Shown: positions 50,892-61,055, numbered from the stretch's first letter. The stretch: 64,000 nt of DNA from JBGCDD01 sp045105075 (GCA_045105075.1 JBGCDD010000042.1:1-64000), one strand, 5' to 3'. A program made the numbers and translations. Notes: generated from the letters alone by a model not told the origin.

Positions 50892-51389
50892 ATGACGTTG
50901 ATCAGCCGAATGTCATGGCTTGCCAGCACCATCGGTGCCATCCTGCTGGCCGCCACTGGCGTGATGCTCACCTACGAGGTTATCGCGCGCTATTTCTTCA
51001 TTCGCCCGACCATCTGGGCGGCGGAACTCAGCCAGCTTTGCCTAATCTGGGGCTGTTTGCTGGCGATGGCGCATCTGCTTACGATGCGCCGCCACATCAC
51101 CGTTAATGCGGTCACATCGCTGCTGCCCTTTGGCGCGCAAAAACTCTGTGCCTTCATCGCGCTGCTTGTGGTCATCGTGTTTTCCGCGATTGTCGCGTTT
51201 TGGGGCTATGATATTTTTCACGACAGTTTTGTGCGCGGGCGCCTGACGGGATCTCTGCTGAATTATCCGCTATGGATCGCCGAGGCTTCGGTTCCGGTGG
51301 GCTTTGGTCTGTTGACCTTGCAGGGCATCGTCGAGCTGATCCGACTGCGCGGCTCTGAAACCGCCAGCCTTGGGGCGAGTCACGAATGA
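50892..51389 (+). CDS. TRAP transporter small permease (DctQ family)
   Basis: A 165-residue protein with four membrane segments (for example STIGAILLAATGVMLTYEVI and KLCAFIALLVVIVFSAIVAF). Start set at the ATG at 50892, since the frame before it codes no membrane or conserved sequence; no strong ribosome site is visible. The motif VIARYFFIRPTIWAAELSQL is typical. It overlaps the large permease by ATGA. Confidence 0.88.
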   Translation: MTLISRMSWLASTIGAILLAATGVMLTYEVIARYFFIRPTIWAAELSQLCLIWGCLLAMAHLLTMRRHITVNAVTSLLPFGAQKLCAFIALLVVIVFSAIVAFWGYDIFHDSFVRGRLTGSLLNYPLWIAEASVPVGFGLLTLQGIVELIRLRGSETASLGASHE

Positions 51390-52660
51390 CCGTTGTACTG
51401 ATCCTGATCACGCTTTTTATCCTGCTGCTTTTAGGCGTGCCTGTGGCCTTTGCGCTGGGGGGCATGGGGCTGGGGATGCTGCTTTTGGGCGGGTTCTCTC
51501 CGCTGATGGCGCCGCAATCCATTTTGTCCACGCTGGATGGGTTCATCCTGCTGGCCGTGCCGCTGTTTTTGTTGATGTCCAATCTGCTGCTCAAGGGCGG
51601 CGTCGGGCGTGATCTGTTTGCCGCAGTGCAGGCCTGGGTCGGGCATTGGCCGGGCGGGCTGGCGGTGGCGACGATTATCAGCTGTGGTCTGTTCGCGGCG
51701 ATCTCGGGCTCGTCGGTGGCAACAGCAGCCACCATCGGCACCGTGGCCATCCCCGAGATGATCAACCGTGGCTATGAAAAACGCTTTGTTTACGGACTGT
51801 TGGCCGCCGGGGGCACTCTGGGCATTCTGATCCCGCCGTCGATCCCGATGATCGTCTATGGTTTTGTCACTGAACAATCGGTCATCGCGCTGTTTCTTGC
51901 AGGCATTGGGCCGGGGCTGGTGCTGGTGTCGCTGTTCATCGTGTTTGCCATGCTGCATGCGCGCCTGTCTGGCAATTTCGACGATGTGCCCAAGGCCAGC
52001 ACCGCCGAGCGGATGGCCGCGTCCAAACGCGCGCTGCCGTCGGTTGCACTTGCGATATTGGTCATAGTTGGGCTCTACTCCGGCGCTTTCACCCCGCCCG
52101 AGGCCGCAGCGGTGGGCTGCGCCGCAGCGTTGCTGATCACAACGCTTTGGTTGCGCACGCTAACATGGGCCAACCTGTGGGAAGCAATCCGCGAGTCCGC
52201 GATTACGACGGCGGCGATCCTGTTGATTGTCGCCGGTGCCAAAGTGTTCGGCAAAGCCATCGCGCTCTACCGCATCCCCCAGGATATTTCGGCGTTTCTG
52301 GCGCAAACCATCGATGGGCCGTTGCAGTTCATTCTGGTGGTGTCGGTCGTTCTGTTGCTGATGGGGCTGGTGTTCGAGGCCCTGTCGATGATCCTGATTA
52401 TGACGCCGGTTCTGTTGCCTGCCGCGCTGGGGCTGGGGTTTGATCCGATCTGGTTTGGGATTTACATGGTGATCATGGTCGAATGTGCGTTGATCACGCC
52501 GCCTGTTGGGTTGAACCTCTATGTGATCCAATCGGTGGCGCGCGCCAGTCTGGGCGATGTGGCACGCGGGGTCTGGCCATTTCTGGTGCTGATGCTTATG
52601 ACCGTGGGCATCTTATACGCTTTCCCGGATCTCGCGTTGTATATCCCGTTCAAATGGTGA
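51386..52660 (+). CDS. TRAP transporter large permease (DctM family)
   Basis: A 424-residue multi-pass membrane protein with DctM features: GSSVATAATIGTVAIPEMIN (about residue 112) and LITPPVGLNLYVIQSVAR near the C-terminus. It completes the TRAP set and is followed four bases later by a lyase gene on the same strand, so import and first breakdown step are likely coupled. Confidence 0.94.
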   Translation: MTVVLILITLFILLLLGVPVAFALGGMGLGMLLLGGFSPLMAPQSILSTLDGFILLAVPLFLLMSNLLLKGGVGRDLFAAVQAWVGHWPGGLAVATIISCGLFAAISGSSVATAATIGTVAIPEMINRGYEKRFVYGLLAAGGTLGILIPPSIPMIVYGFVTEQSVIALFLAGIGPGLVLVSLFIVFAMLHARLSGNFDDVPKASTAERMAASKRALPSVALAILVIVGLYSGAFTPPEAAAVGCAAALLITTLWLRTLTWANLWEAIRESAITTAAILLIVAGAKVFGKAIALYRIPQDISAFLAQTIDGPLQFILVVSVVLLLMGLVFEALSMILIMTPVLLPAALGLGFDPIWFGIYMVIMVECALITPPVGLNLYVIQSVARASLGDVARGVWPFLVLMLMTVGILYAFPDLALYIPFKW

Positions 52661-52664
52661 CGAA

Positions 52665-53540
52665 TTGACCCAAGCCCTGCGTGCCCTGCTGGAACAGGAT
52701 GCCTGCCACATCATGCCTTGCTGTTTCGATGCGCTTTCGGCCAAGCTGATTGCGCAGGAAGGCTTTGGCGTGACGTTTATGTCGGGCTTTGCGGCCTCGG
52801 CCAGTCGGGTTGGCCTGCCGGATCTGGGCTTGATGAGCTATAGCGAAGTGCTGGATCAGGCGCGCAACATCACCGATGCGGTGCGCATTCCGCTGATCGG
52901 TGATGCCGATACCGGCTATGGCAATGCGATGAATGTGCGCCGCACCGTGGCGGGCTTTGCCAAGGCCGGCTGCGAGGCGATCATGATCGAGGATCAGCTG
53001 GCGCCGAAACGCTGTGGACACACCCGTGGCAAGGCAGTGGTGGCGCGCGACGAGGCGTTTGATCGCATTCGTGCGGCGGTTGATGAACGCGACGCGCTGC
53101 GCGAACGCGGCGGCGACATTCTGATCCTGGCGCGCACCGATGCCCGTCACGAACATGGTCTGGCCGAGGCGATCAGCCGTGCCGAAAAATTTGCCGAGCT
53201 GGGCGCGGATATTCTGTTTGTCGAAGCCCCCGTTTCCGAGGCCGAAATGCGCGAGGTGTGCGCGTCGCTGCCCGGCCCGAAAATGGCCAATACGGTTGAG
53301 GGCGGCGACAGTCCCGAACTGCCCATCGAGGTGCTGCACGACATTGGCTATTCATTGGCGGCCTATCCGCTGACGTTGATGGCATCGGCGATGCAAGCCA
53401 TGGTGATGACCCTGCGCGCGATGCGCGGTGGCAACGCGTCTGATTTGATGGACTTCACCGAATTGCGCGACCGCATCGGCTTTGACGCCTATTATCAAGC
53501 GTCCGCAAACTATGCCTCGTCCCGGCGCGACGAAAGCTGA
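52665..53540 (+). CDS. Isocitrate lyase/PEP mutase family lyase
   Basis: A 291-residue (beta/alpha)8 enzyme. The catalytic loop is KRCGHTRGKAVV (about residue 108; KKCGH in isocitrate/methylisocitrate lyase, with the active-site Cys kept). Magnesium ligands are in IGDADTGYGNAMNV and IEDQ. ARTDAR is the conserved strand. The start is apparently TTG at 52665. Candidates are 2,3-dimethylmalate lyase, methylisocitrate lyase or oxaloacetate decarboxylase; the choice cannot be made by eye. It follows the TRAP permease gene and is convergent with the MFS gene, one base apart. Confidence 0.88.
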   Translation: MTQALRALLEQDACHIMPCCFDALSAKLIAQEGFGVTFMSGFAASASRVGLPDLGLMSYSEVLDQARNITDAVRIPLIGDADTGYGNAMNVRRTVAGFAKAGCEAIMIEDQLAPKRCGHTRGKAVVARDEAFDRIRAAVDERDALRERGGDILILARTDARHEHGLAEAISRAEKFAELGADILFVEAPVSEAEMREVCASLPGPKMANTVEGGDSPELPIEVLHDIGYSLAAYPLTLMASAMQAMVMTLRAMRGGNASDLMDFTELRDRIGFDAYYQASANYASSRRDES

Positions 53541-53541
53541 C

Positions 53542-54756
53542 CTATCGCAGGTTTGACAGCTTATTAAGCACGAACAGCAACCCAATACTGACGCCGGTGA
53601 TGGCCAGCAACGGCCACCCGAACCCGCCGCTTAGATCCGACAGAACTCCAAAACTGACCGGGCCAAGAACGCCGCCAATCTCGGCGGCGGTAAAGAATAA
53701 TCCACCAGCCAAACCCAACCGTTCGGGCGGCACATCCGGGGTCTCCATCAGCATCAGGATCGCAATCGTCATCATCGCCCCGCGCGCGACGCCTTGCATG
53801 AAAAGACCCGTCGCCAGTGCGGGCCAAAGTGCAAAATGCAACAGCACGCTGGCGCCCAGGGTGCATAAAAACAGCGCGCCCATGATCTGCATCCGCCGAT
53901 CCGGGGTGGCCCATCGCGGCACGATCACAGCGGCGATCACCCCCACCGATGACGGAATGGCCGCCCAATACCCCGCCGACACCGGGCTGAGGCCATGCGC
54001 GCGCAGCAGTTCAGGCAGCCAGTTGTTCATGGCGTGGTTGATGAAAAAGATCCCGATGCTCATCACCAACAACAGACGCACGGCAGGCACCGCCAAAATC
54101 TCGCTGAAGGCGGCCAAATTGAACTTCTTGCCGCCCTCGCCCTCGCTCAGGTTGGGGGCAAAACGGCGCGACGACAGGATCAGCCAGATCACCCCGCTGG
54201 CGGCCACAAGTGCCGCATAGATCAGCATGACAGTGCGCCAGTTGTTGTCGGCCAGTGGCATCAAAACACTGTTGGTCAGCGCCAGCGCCACGATCCCGCC
54301 CAGATAGGGACCGGTCACATAGAGCCCCATGGCATTGCCGCGTTGTGGGCCTTGAAACAGCCCGGTGATCATTTTTGGCGCCCCGACCGAAATCATCGGC
54401 CCGCCGGCGCCAAAGGCTGCAACCGCCAGCAACAATTGCACCGGTGTGTCGGCCACGCTGCGGGCCAGACCCGAGCTGGCCATGATCAAACAGGCCAAAA
54501 ACAGCATCCAGCGTGCGCCAAAGCGATCAAGCAGCACACCGCACGGGATCGCGGCAAAAATGTAGGTCAGCGGCCAGGCACCCAGGATCGCGCCCATCGT
54601 TGCATTGCCAACCCCCAACTCGGCGCTGATCTGGCCCACCAGTGGCGCCATTGACGCCACCGTCATCCCGAAGGAAAAATAGATCAACCAAACGCCGCCC
54701 AGAACCAGCCAGCGGCCAGAGGCTTTTGGGGTCTCTTGGGTCAGCGGGGCGGTCAT
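53542..54756 (-). CDS. MFS transporter
   Basis: A 404-residue carrier with about twelve membrane helices. The start is the ATG at 54756 (MTAPLTQETPKASGRW), four bases after the acyl-CoA dehydrogenase stop; the longer frame overlaps that gene. LLDRFGARWMLFLACLIMAS holds the conserved loop 2-3 motif of major facilitator proteins. Nothing shows direction or substrate; its place after acyl-CoA and CoA-transferase genes suggests an organic acid. Confidence 0.88.
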   Translation of the reverse strand: MTAPLTQETPKASGRWLVLGGVWLIYFSFGMTVASMAPLVGQISAELGVGNATMGAILGAWPLTYIFAAIPCGVLLDRFGARWMLFLACLIMASSGLARSVADTPVQLLLAVAAFGAGGPMISVGAPKMITGLFQGPQRGNAMGLYVTGPYLGGIVALALTNSVLMPLADNNWRTVMLIYAALVAASGVIWLILSSRRFAPNLSEGEGGKKFNLAAFSEILAVPAVRLLLVMSIGIFFINHAMNNWLPELLRAHGLSPVSAGYWAAIPSSVGVIAAVIVPRWATPDRRMQIMGALFLCTLGASVLLHFALWPALATGLFMQGVARGAMMTIAILMLMETPDVPPERLGLAGGLFFTAAEIGGVLGPVSFGVLSDLSGGFGWPLLAITGVSIGLLFVLNKLSNLR

Positions 54757-54760
54757 TGGT

Positions 54761-55951
54761 TCAATAACTGCGCGGCATCCCCAGAACGTGCTGGCCCAGA
54801 TAGCCAAGGATCATGTTCTTTGAAATCGGCGCGGTCTGGTACAGACGTGCCTCGCGCCATTTGCGCTCGATCCCGTACTCGCGCGCGAAGGCAAAACCAC
54901 CGTAAACCTGCATGCAGACCTCGGCCGCGTTCCACGACGCATCGGCGGCCAGCAATTTGGCCATGTTGGCCTCGGCAGCGGCCTTTTGGCCGGCATCGAA
55001 CATTGCCGCGGCTTTGCGCACCATCAGCTCGGCGGCTTGCGCCTGGGCATAGGCCTGAGCAATCGGAAACTGGATGCCCTGATTGGCCCCGATGGGCCCG
55101 CCGAACACCTTGCGTTCGTTGGCGTATTCCGCCGCCTTGCGGATGAAAAACTTGGCGTCGCCAATGCATTCGGACGCGATCAGAATGCGTTCGGCGTTCA
55201 TGCTGTCGACGATATATTTAAAGCCTTTGCCCTCTTGCCCCACCAGCGTATCGGCGGGGATTTGCAGGTTGTCGATGAACACTTCGCAAGTGTTGTGATT
55301 GATCATCGCGTCGATCTTGCGCAGCTCGAGCCCATTGCCAAGGGCCGCGCGCATGTCGATCAAAAACACCGACATCCCGTCCGATCGTTTGGTGACCTCT
55401 GCCGCCGGTGTGGTGCGCGCCAAAAGCAGCATCAGATCGGACTCAAACGCCCGGCTGGTCCAGACCTTTTGCCCGTTGACCACATAGGCGTCGTTGCCGC
55501 GCTTTTCGGCGCGGGTCTTTAACTGCGTCGTGTCGCTGCCGGTGGTGGGCTCGGTTACTCCAAAAGCCTGCAAGCGCAGTTCACCGCTGGCAATTTTTGG
55601 CAGATAGGCCTGTTTTTGGGCGTCCGAGCCATGTTTCAGCACGGTGCCCATCGTGTACATTTGCGCGTGGCAGGCGGCGGCATTGCAGCCGCGCTCGTGG
55701 ATCGTTTCAAGCACCGCGCAAGCCGCCGATAAGGGCAGCCCGGAACCGCCGAACTCTTCCGGGATCAACGCGCCCAGAAAGCCGGATTGGGTCAGAGTTT
55801 TGACGAACTCCGCTGGGTATTCATCGGCTTTGTCGCAGGTGTTCCAATAGGCATTGGGGAAGTCATCGCACAGCTTTGCAACAGCGTCGCGAATGTCACC
55901 CCAGTCTTGGCTGACCGGGATCGAAAGGGTGTCGGCGTCTATCGCATTCAT
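54761..55951 (-). CDS. Acyl-CoA dehydrogenase family protein
   Basis: A 396-residue FAD enzyme introducing an alpha-beta double bond in an acyl-CoA. QAFGVTEPTTGSDTTQLKTR (about residue 132) is the flavin/substrate site, and QVYGGFAFAREYGIERKWRE (about residue 352) the C-terminal signature. Position of the catalytic Glu was not assigned. Lies in an operon with a CaiB-type CoA transferase that could make its substrate. Confidence 0.93.
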   Translation of the reverse strand: MNAIDADTLSIPVSQDWGDIRDAVAKLCDDFPNAYWNTCDKADEYPAEFVKTLTQSGFLGALIPEEFGGSGLPLSAACAVLETIHERGCNAAACHAQMYTMGTVLKHGSDAQKQAYLPKIASGELRLQAFGVTEPTTGSDTTQLKTRAEKRGNDAYVVNGQKVWTSRAFESDLMLLLARTTPAAEVTKRSDGMSVFLIDMRAALGNGLELRKIDAMINHNTCEVFIDNLQIPADTLVGQEGKGFKYIVDSMNAERILIASECIGDAKFFIRKAAEYANERKVFGGPIGANQGIQFPIAQAYAQAQAAELMVRKAAAMFDAGQKAAAEANMAKLLAADASWNAAEVCMQVYGGFAFAREYGIERKWREARLYQTAPISKNMILGYLGQHVLGMPRSY

Positions 55952-55968
55952 CGTCGCATCCTTTGGGT

Positions 55969-57144
55969 TTACAGTGCGCCCGCATCACGCAGGGCCGCAA
56001 TTCTGTCGGCGGAAATGCCAAACTGGGCCAGTACGTCATCGGTATGTGCGCCAGCTTCGGGCACCGCCGAGCGCAGCGTTGCGGGTGTGCGCGACAGGGT
56101 CATCGGTTGCGCCACCAGCGCCACGTTCCCGCGCACCGGATGGGTCACGGTTTGGGCCACCTGCAAATGTTTGACCTGCGGGTCGTCAAAAACCTGATCC
56201 ATGCTGTAAATCGGGCCGGCAGGCACGCCAACGCTGTCCAGCGTCGCAATCCAGTCGGCGCTGGTGCGGGTGGCAAAGATCGGGCGCAGGAAGGCCCAGA
56301 TCTCGTCGCGGTGGGCTGTGCGTTCGGCAATGCCGATGTATTTAGGGTTCTCGCCCCATTCTGAATGACCCAGAACAGTGCACAGCGCGCGCCATTGGCC
56401 ATCACCGCCAACCCCAAGATTGATGTGCCCGTCGCTGGTGGGAACCACGCCCATCGGAGTGACGGTGGGGTGATCATTGCCGGCTGGTTCTGGCACTTCG
56501 TCGTCCATCAGATAGCGCGCGGCCTGAAAATCCATCATTGCGATCTGCGCCTGCAACAGCGAGGTTTGCACCCATTGCCCTTTGCCAGATTGCGCCCGTT
56601 CCTCAAGCGCAACCAGAATGCCTGTGGCTGCATAAAGCCCCGACGCCAGATCCGCGACAGCAGTGCCGGTGCGCGTTGGCGGCCCGCCGGCAAAGCCAGT
56701 GACGCCCATCAGCCCGCCCATGCCTTGGGCAATCTGGTCGAACCCGGCCTTGTCAGCGTAGGGGCCGTCCTGGCCAAAGCCCGAAATCGACGCAAGGATG
56801 ATGGCGGGGTTCACGGCGCTGAGAGCTGCGTAATCAAGGCCGAGGCGGGTTTTGACATTGGGGCGGAAATTCTCGACCACCACATCGGCCTGTGCGGCCA
56901 TCTCCAGCAGCAGCGCTTTGCCCTCGGGGTGCTTGAGGTTCAGCGTGATCGAGCGTTTGTTGCGGTGCAGGTTTTGCATGTCCGAGCCATGGCGGCTGCC
57001 GGACACGCCGGCATTTGCATCCAGACCTTCGGGCGCGTCGATCTTGATCACATCAGCGCCGAAATCCGCCAACACCCGGCAGCATTGTGGCCCCGCGCGC
57101 ACCCGCGTCAGATCCAGAACCGTGAGATGACCCAGCGCGCTCAT
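55969..57144 (-). CDS. CaiB/BaiF family CoA transferase
   Basis: A 391-residue class III CoA transferase moving CoA between organic acids. The start ATG at 57144 overlaps the end of the deacetylase-like gene. LTVLDLTRVRAGPQCCRVLADFGADVIKI (residues about 7-35, key residues RVRAGP) is the family opening; the catalytic Asp is probably in ASGLYAATG or nearby, not assigned. It lies 17 bases before the acyl-CoA dehydrogenase, on the same strand, so activation then oxidation of one acid is likely. Confidence 0.93.
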   Translation of the reverse strand: MSALGHLTVLDLTRVRAGPQCCRVLADFGADVIKIDAPEGLDANAGVSGSRHGSDMQNLHRNKRSITLNLKHPEGKALLLEMAAQADVVVENFRPNVKTRLGLDYAALSAVNPAIILASISGFGQDGPYADKAGFDQIAQGMGGLMGVTGFAGGPPTRTGTAVADLASGLYAATGILVALEERAQSGKGQWVQTSLLQAQIAMMDFQAARYLMDDEVPEPAGNDHPTVTPMGVVPTSDGHINLGVGGDGQWRALCTVLGHSEWGENPKYIGIAERTAHRDEIWAFLRPIFATRTSADWIATLDSVGVPAGPIYSMDQVFDDPQVKHLQVAQTVTHPVRGNVALVAQPMTLSRTPATLRSAVPEAGAHTDDVLAQFGISADRIAALRDAGAL

Positions 57145-58058
57145 GCCGGTGGCCCTGCGTTGAAGGGTGCCAGTTCGGCGCCATTGGTGCCATCTGCCTT
57201 GATGAACCAATCGCCCAGCGTGCTGGAGGTCACAAACACCGTGTCATCGCGTGCCATCAACATATCCAGCGCCTTTTCAAAGTAATAGGCCACATGCGGC
57301 ACTCCTATGATATGGGGATGCAGGGCCAGTGTCAGCACCCGCGGGTTGTGTGCGCTTTCGCGTTCAAAAACGCTGATCGTGGCCTCAAGCCGTTTGAGCA
57401 TCTCATCGCTCGAACTTTGCTGGATCGCATAGATCGGCACATCGTTCAGCTCAAAGGTATAGGGCAGGGCCACCATCGGTCCGTGTTTTGTGCGCATCCA
57501 GCAGGGCAGATCATCCAGCACCCAATCGTGCAGAAACTCGACGCCTTGGGCTTTCAGGATATCGGGCGTGTCGATGCTTTCGCCCAAACCCGGCCCCAAC
57601 CATGCGCGGGTTTGCTGGCCGGTGGCGCGGTGAAGCCGGTCCAGACATTTGCGGATCACAGCGCCTTCGTCATCGGCCTGTTTCAGCGATTGCTGGAACC
57701 AGCCGTGGCCAACCATTTCCCACTTTGCCTGCACAATCGCGTCCGACAGGGTGGGGTACACATCGCAGACCTGCGCGTTCATAAACGCCGAGGCGGGCAG
57801 GGCGCGGTCGTTGGTCATCTTCATGATCCGGGGCATGCCGACGCGCATACCGTATTCGACCCAGGAATAATTGGGAATGTCCGGTGGTTGCGGCGTAGCG
57901 CCATGCGGAGCCGGAATAATCCCGCGCGGCATCGGGCGATCAAAGGGCCAGTATTCGACGTTCATCACCAGATGAACCATGATCGGCTTGCCCTCCAGCG
58001 GTTCCAGACGGGGCTGGGCCGAGGCCATCTGATAGGGAATTCGCGGGTTGGGCCACAT
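57141..58058 (-). CDS. Polysaccharide deacetylase/PuuE-like protein
   Basis: A 305-residue protein of the NodB/polysaccharide deacetylase fold, close to the PuuE (allantoinase-like) branch: VGHGWFQQSLKQ, GPGLGESIDTPDIL and TLALHPHIIGVPH hold the metal/active-site residues. No signal peptide. It sits between the spermidine-type ABC importer and the CoA-transferase genes, so it may hydrolyse an imported amide or ring compound. Substrate unknown. Confidence 0.82.
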   Translation of the reverse strand: MWPNPRIPYQMASAQPRLEPLEGKPIMVHLVMNVEYWPFDRPMPRGIIPAPHGATPQPPDIPNYSWVEYGMRVGMPRIMKMTNDRALPASAFMNAQVCDVYPTLSDAIVQAKWEMVGHGWFQQSLKQADDEGAVIRKCLDRLHRATGQQTRAWLGPGLGESIDTPDILKAQGVEFLHDWVLDDLPCWMRTKHGPMVALPYTFELNDVPIYAIQQSSSDEMLKRLEATISVFERESAHNPRVLTLALHPHIIGVPHVAYYFEKALDMLMARDDTVFVTSSTLGDWFIKADGTNGAELAPFNAGPPA

Positions 58059-58107
58059 CAGGGCTCGCCTCCTTCAAAACTCAAACCGGGTAACACTCAA
58101 ACCGGGC

Positions 58108-59241
58108 TCAGTTGGTGTGCAAACGCATCGCGCCCGCAGACCAGAACAGCCGCAGTTTCGATCCCGGTGTGGCCTGTGTATCAAGATCATCCACAACGCG
58201 CGACACCAGTGTTTGACCCTCGCCCACCGCGATCATATGCGATGTTGTCAGGCCCAGATATACGGCTTCGGTATAGGTGCCTCGCAGCGAATGGCCCGGT
58301 TGTGCGCCCGCCGTGCCGTCCAGATCCATGCGCGTCAGCTCTGATCGGATCGACACAGACACCGCATCGCCCAGGCCTACGGTTTGGCCGCGCGCATCGA
58401 CCTTGACGGTTTCGCTGCCGCCAATATCGACCGTGACCCGGTCGTCTGTGATATCCACAACCCGACCGGACAGCATATTGTTTTCGCCGACAAATTCGGC
58501 GGTAAAGCGGCGCACAGGTGCGCGATAAATCTGCCGCGCGGCGCCGTGCTCCATCAGCTCACCATCCGCGATCAGCGCGATGCGGTCGGCGACTGTCATC
58601 GCCTCTTCCTGATTGTGGGTGACGTGAATGAAGGTGATCCCGACTTTTTCCTGCAAGTGCTTCAGCTCAAGACACATGTCCTTGCGCAACTGCGCATCAA
58701 GAGCGGCCAAAGGTTCATCAAGCAACAGCACATCGCGTTTGAGCACCATGGCGCGCGCCAGCTGAACCCGTTGCTGTTGTCCGCCCGACAGCTCGTGCGG
58801 TTTGCGATCTGCAAAGCCGGTCAGCCCGACCAGGTCCAAGGCAGCGGCGCCTTGCTCGTTGATCTCGGCCTTGGGCAGGCCTGCGATCTTCAGCCCGTAA
58901 CCGACGTTTTGCAGAACATTCATATGCGGAAACAGCGCGTAGGATTGAAACACCATCGAGGTCGGGCGCTTGTCGGGGGGCAGGTGGCCCACGTCCTGAC
59001 CATGCAGCATCACGCGCCCTTTCGTGGGTTTGTGAAAGCCGCCAATGGTGCGCAACAGGGTCGTTTTGCCGCCGCCCGACGGACCCAGTAGCACAAAATA
59101 TTCACCCGCTTCGATCCTCAGATTCACGTCCTTCAACGCCACGACCGAGCCATAGTGTTTGGCCAACCCCTGCACCTCAACGGCGGGCGCGCGCGTGGTC
59201 TGGTTGTCCTTTGGCATACTGATTTCTTTCTCGACGTTCAT
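58108..59241 (-). CDS. ABC transporter ATP-binding protein, spermidine/putrescine (PotA) type
   Basis: A 377-residue ATPase with Walker A GPSGGGKTTLL, signature LSGGQQQRVQLAR, Walker B VLLLDEPLAALD, and a C-terminal TOBE regulatory domain from about residue 245 to 377. The first ATG (59241) overlaps the permease stop by ATGA; a second at 59217 is possible. It powers the two permeases encoded just upstream. Confidence 0.94.
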   Translation of the reverse strand: MNVEKEISMPKDNQTTRAPAVEVQGLAKHYGSVVALKDVNLRIEAGEYFVLLGPSGGGKTTLLRTIGGFHKPTKGRVMLHGQDVGHLPPDKRPTSMVFQSYALFPHMNVLQNVGYGLKIAGLPKAEINEQGAAALDLVGLTGFADRKPHELSGGQQQRVQLARAMVLKRDVLLLDEPLAALDAQLRKDMCLELKHLQEKVGITFIHVTHNQEEAMTVADRIALIADGELMEHGAARQIYRAPVRRFTAEFVGENNMLSGRVVDITDDRVTVDIGGSETVKVDARGQTVGLGDAVSVSIRSELTRMDLDGTAGAQPGHSLRGTYTEAVYLGLTTSHMIAVGEGQTLVSRVVDDLDTQATPGSKLRLFWSAGAMRLHTN

Positions 59242-60122
59242 GACATCACAGGCTCCGCTTTGGCGCGGGCCAGCCGCGCGAGGGCCTCGGCCCGGATCAT
59301 AGTGTAAATGATGATGCCGCCGATCAAAGCGATGGCGATAAAGCTGACGAAACTGGACATGGCATAGGATGTTTCCGACATGCCTTCGTTCAGCATCTGG
59401 CTGACCAGAACCGTGGTAAATGTGTCAAACCCACCCTTGAGCAGCGAGGTTCGGGTGTATTCGTTGAAACATAGGATCACAGTGAAGGAACAGGCGCTGA
59501 ACACCCCGGCGCGGATCTGGGGGAATTCGATGTCCCAAAACGCACGCCATCCGCTGGCCCCGCAGTCACGCGCCGCCTCGGTTTGTTCGCTGCGATAGCG
59601 CCCCATGGTGATCAGGATCACAATGAAAGAATAGGGGATGGTATAGATGATCAGCCCGATCAACGCGGTCACAAACCCCAGCCTGAACCAATTGTCCATA
59701 AAGCTGACGCCCAGCAGATCACCCAGCCATTTGAAAGACCCGTTCACGTTCTTGAAAAACACCAGCAGGGCAGAACCCAGAATGTCGGGCGCCACAAAAA
59801 GCGGTGCCAGCATCAAAAACACGACCAGCAATTTGCGATCTGTCGCTTTATAGTGCTTGGCCGCCAGCAGCGCCATCGGCACCGCAATCAGCGTGGTGAT
59901 CACCGCCAGCGTCATGGTCCAGCGCAAGGCCTGGATCATCAGCTTGTCGGAAAAGATCAGCCCGTACCATTTCCAGGTGAAAATATACTCGGCTGCGCCG
60001 AACCCGTTCAGATTGAACGAGATATACATGACATAGAACACCGGGCTCATCAGCGTGAAGACGATCAAAAGTAGGTAGGCCCACTTGGCGCGGTGCGCCC
60101 AGATATTGTCATAGTCGTTCAT
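59238..60122 (-). CDS. ABC transporter permease, PotC type
   Basis: A 294-residue inner-membrane permease with six helices. The cytoplasmic EAA motif, where the ATPase docks, is EAARDCGASGWRAFWDIEFPQI (about residues 182-203, key residues EAA and G). Pairs with the PotB-type permease at 60135. Confidence 0.92.
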   Translation of the reverse strand: MNDYDNIWAHRAKWAYLLLIVFTLMSPVFYVMYISFNLNGFGAAEYIFTWKWYGLIFSDKLMIQALRWTMTLAVITTLIAVPMALLAAKHYKATDRKLLVVFLMLAPLFVAPDILGSALLVFFKNVNGSFKWLGDLLGVSFMDNWFRLGFVTALIGLIIYTIPYSFIVILITMGRYRSEQTEAARDCGASGWRAFWDIEFPQIRAGVFSACSFTVILCFNEYTRTSLLKGGFDTFTTVLVSQMLNEGMSETSYAMSSFVSFIAIALIGGIIIYTMIRAEALARLARAKAEPVMS

Positions 60123-60134
60123 GGCCAGCCTTCG

Positions 60135-61049
60135 TCAGTTGATCGGTGCCAGAATTTTCGTCAGATCGAAAACGCGGTGCCCGATGTAGAGCAGTGACAT
60201 CAGCGTCGCCATCATGATCGCACTGACCGCCATCGCCAGCGGGAAATCGAGAGCGGTGATCGCCTGGGTTGCGATCAGGCCTGCGTTAACTGCGCCCGGC
60301 CCGCCCAGAATGTTGGGCAGCAAGGCCACGCCAATGCCGTTCACAAAGATAAACACACACCCCGCAAAAATCCCCGGCGCCGCAAGGGGCAGGATGATAT
60401 CGCGAAAACGCTGCGCCGGTTTGACGCCCAGATCATCACAGGCCTCGAATATGTACTTTGGCACCGCCTCCATCGCCAGAAAGCCGGAAAACACGATGAA
60501 GGGCAGAAACGACAGCACCTCGCCGATGATAACGCCGGTGTGGGTGTAGATCAGCGCGGTGATCGGTTCGTCGATGAGCCCGAGGTTTTGCAAGGTTGTG
60601 TTGACCAACCCGTTGCGTTGCAAGACCGGGCGCAGCGCAAAAATGCGGATGATCTCGGACACCATGAACGGCAGAATAAACAGCAATATCACCCGGTGTT
60701 GGGCGACTTGCGGCACGGATTTGCGCAAAAACACTGCGATCGGAAAGCCCAGAACGAAACACACCGCAACGGCGATCAGCGAATAGTACATCGAAGACAG
60801 AAAATTCTTGAGCCGGGCCGAGAAAAAGAAATTCTCGTAAGCCTTGAGGCTGAAACCTGGTTCCATCCAGAACATCGTGCGCTCAAAAAAACTGAACACC
60901 ACAGTCAGCGCCATAGGCAAGGCAAAGAACAGCACCATGAACACGATGGGCGCATAAAACACCCACCGCGTTGCGCGCTCTTGCCAGCTTTCGCGCATAG
61001 GTGTGGCGGAGAGATCCCCGCCAGACCCTGATTTTGCGGCGTCGCTCAT
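60135..61049 (-). CDS. ABC transporter permease, PotB type
   Basis: A 304-residue permease with six helices. The EAA-like loop is IFEACDDLGVKPAQRFRDI (about residue 200). A cytoplasmic N-terminal tail precedes TM1 (FYAPIVFMVLFFALPMALTV). It starts 6 bases after the binding-protein gene ends. Confidence 0.92.
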   Translation of the reverse strand: MSDAAKSGSGGDLSATPMRESWQERATRWVFYAPIVFMVLFFALPMALTVVFSFFERTMFWMEPGFSLKAYENFFFSARLKNFLSSMYYSLIAVAVCFVLGFPIAVFLRKSVPQVAQHRVILLFILPFMVSEIIRIFALRPVLQRNGLVNTTLQNLGLIDEPITALIYTHTGVIIGEVLSFLPFIVFSGFLAMEAVPKYIFEACDDLGVKPAQRFRDIILPLAAPGIFAGCVFIFVNGIGVALLPNILGGPGAVNAGLIATQAITALDFPLAMAVSAIMMATLMSLLYIGHRVFDLTKILAPIN

Positions 61050-61055
61050 GCCAGC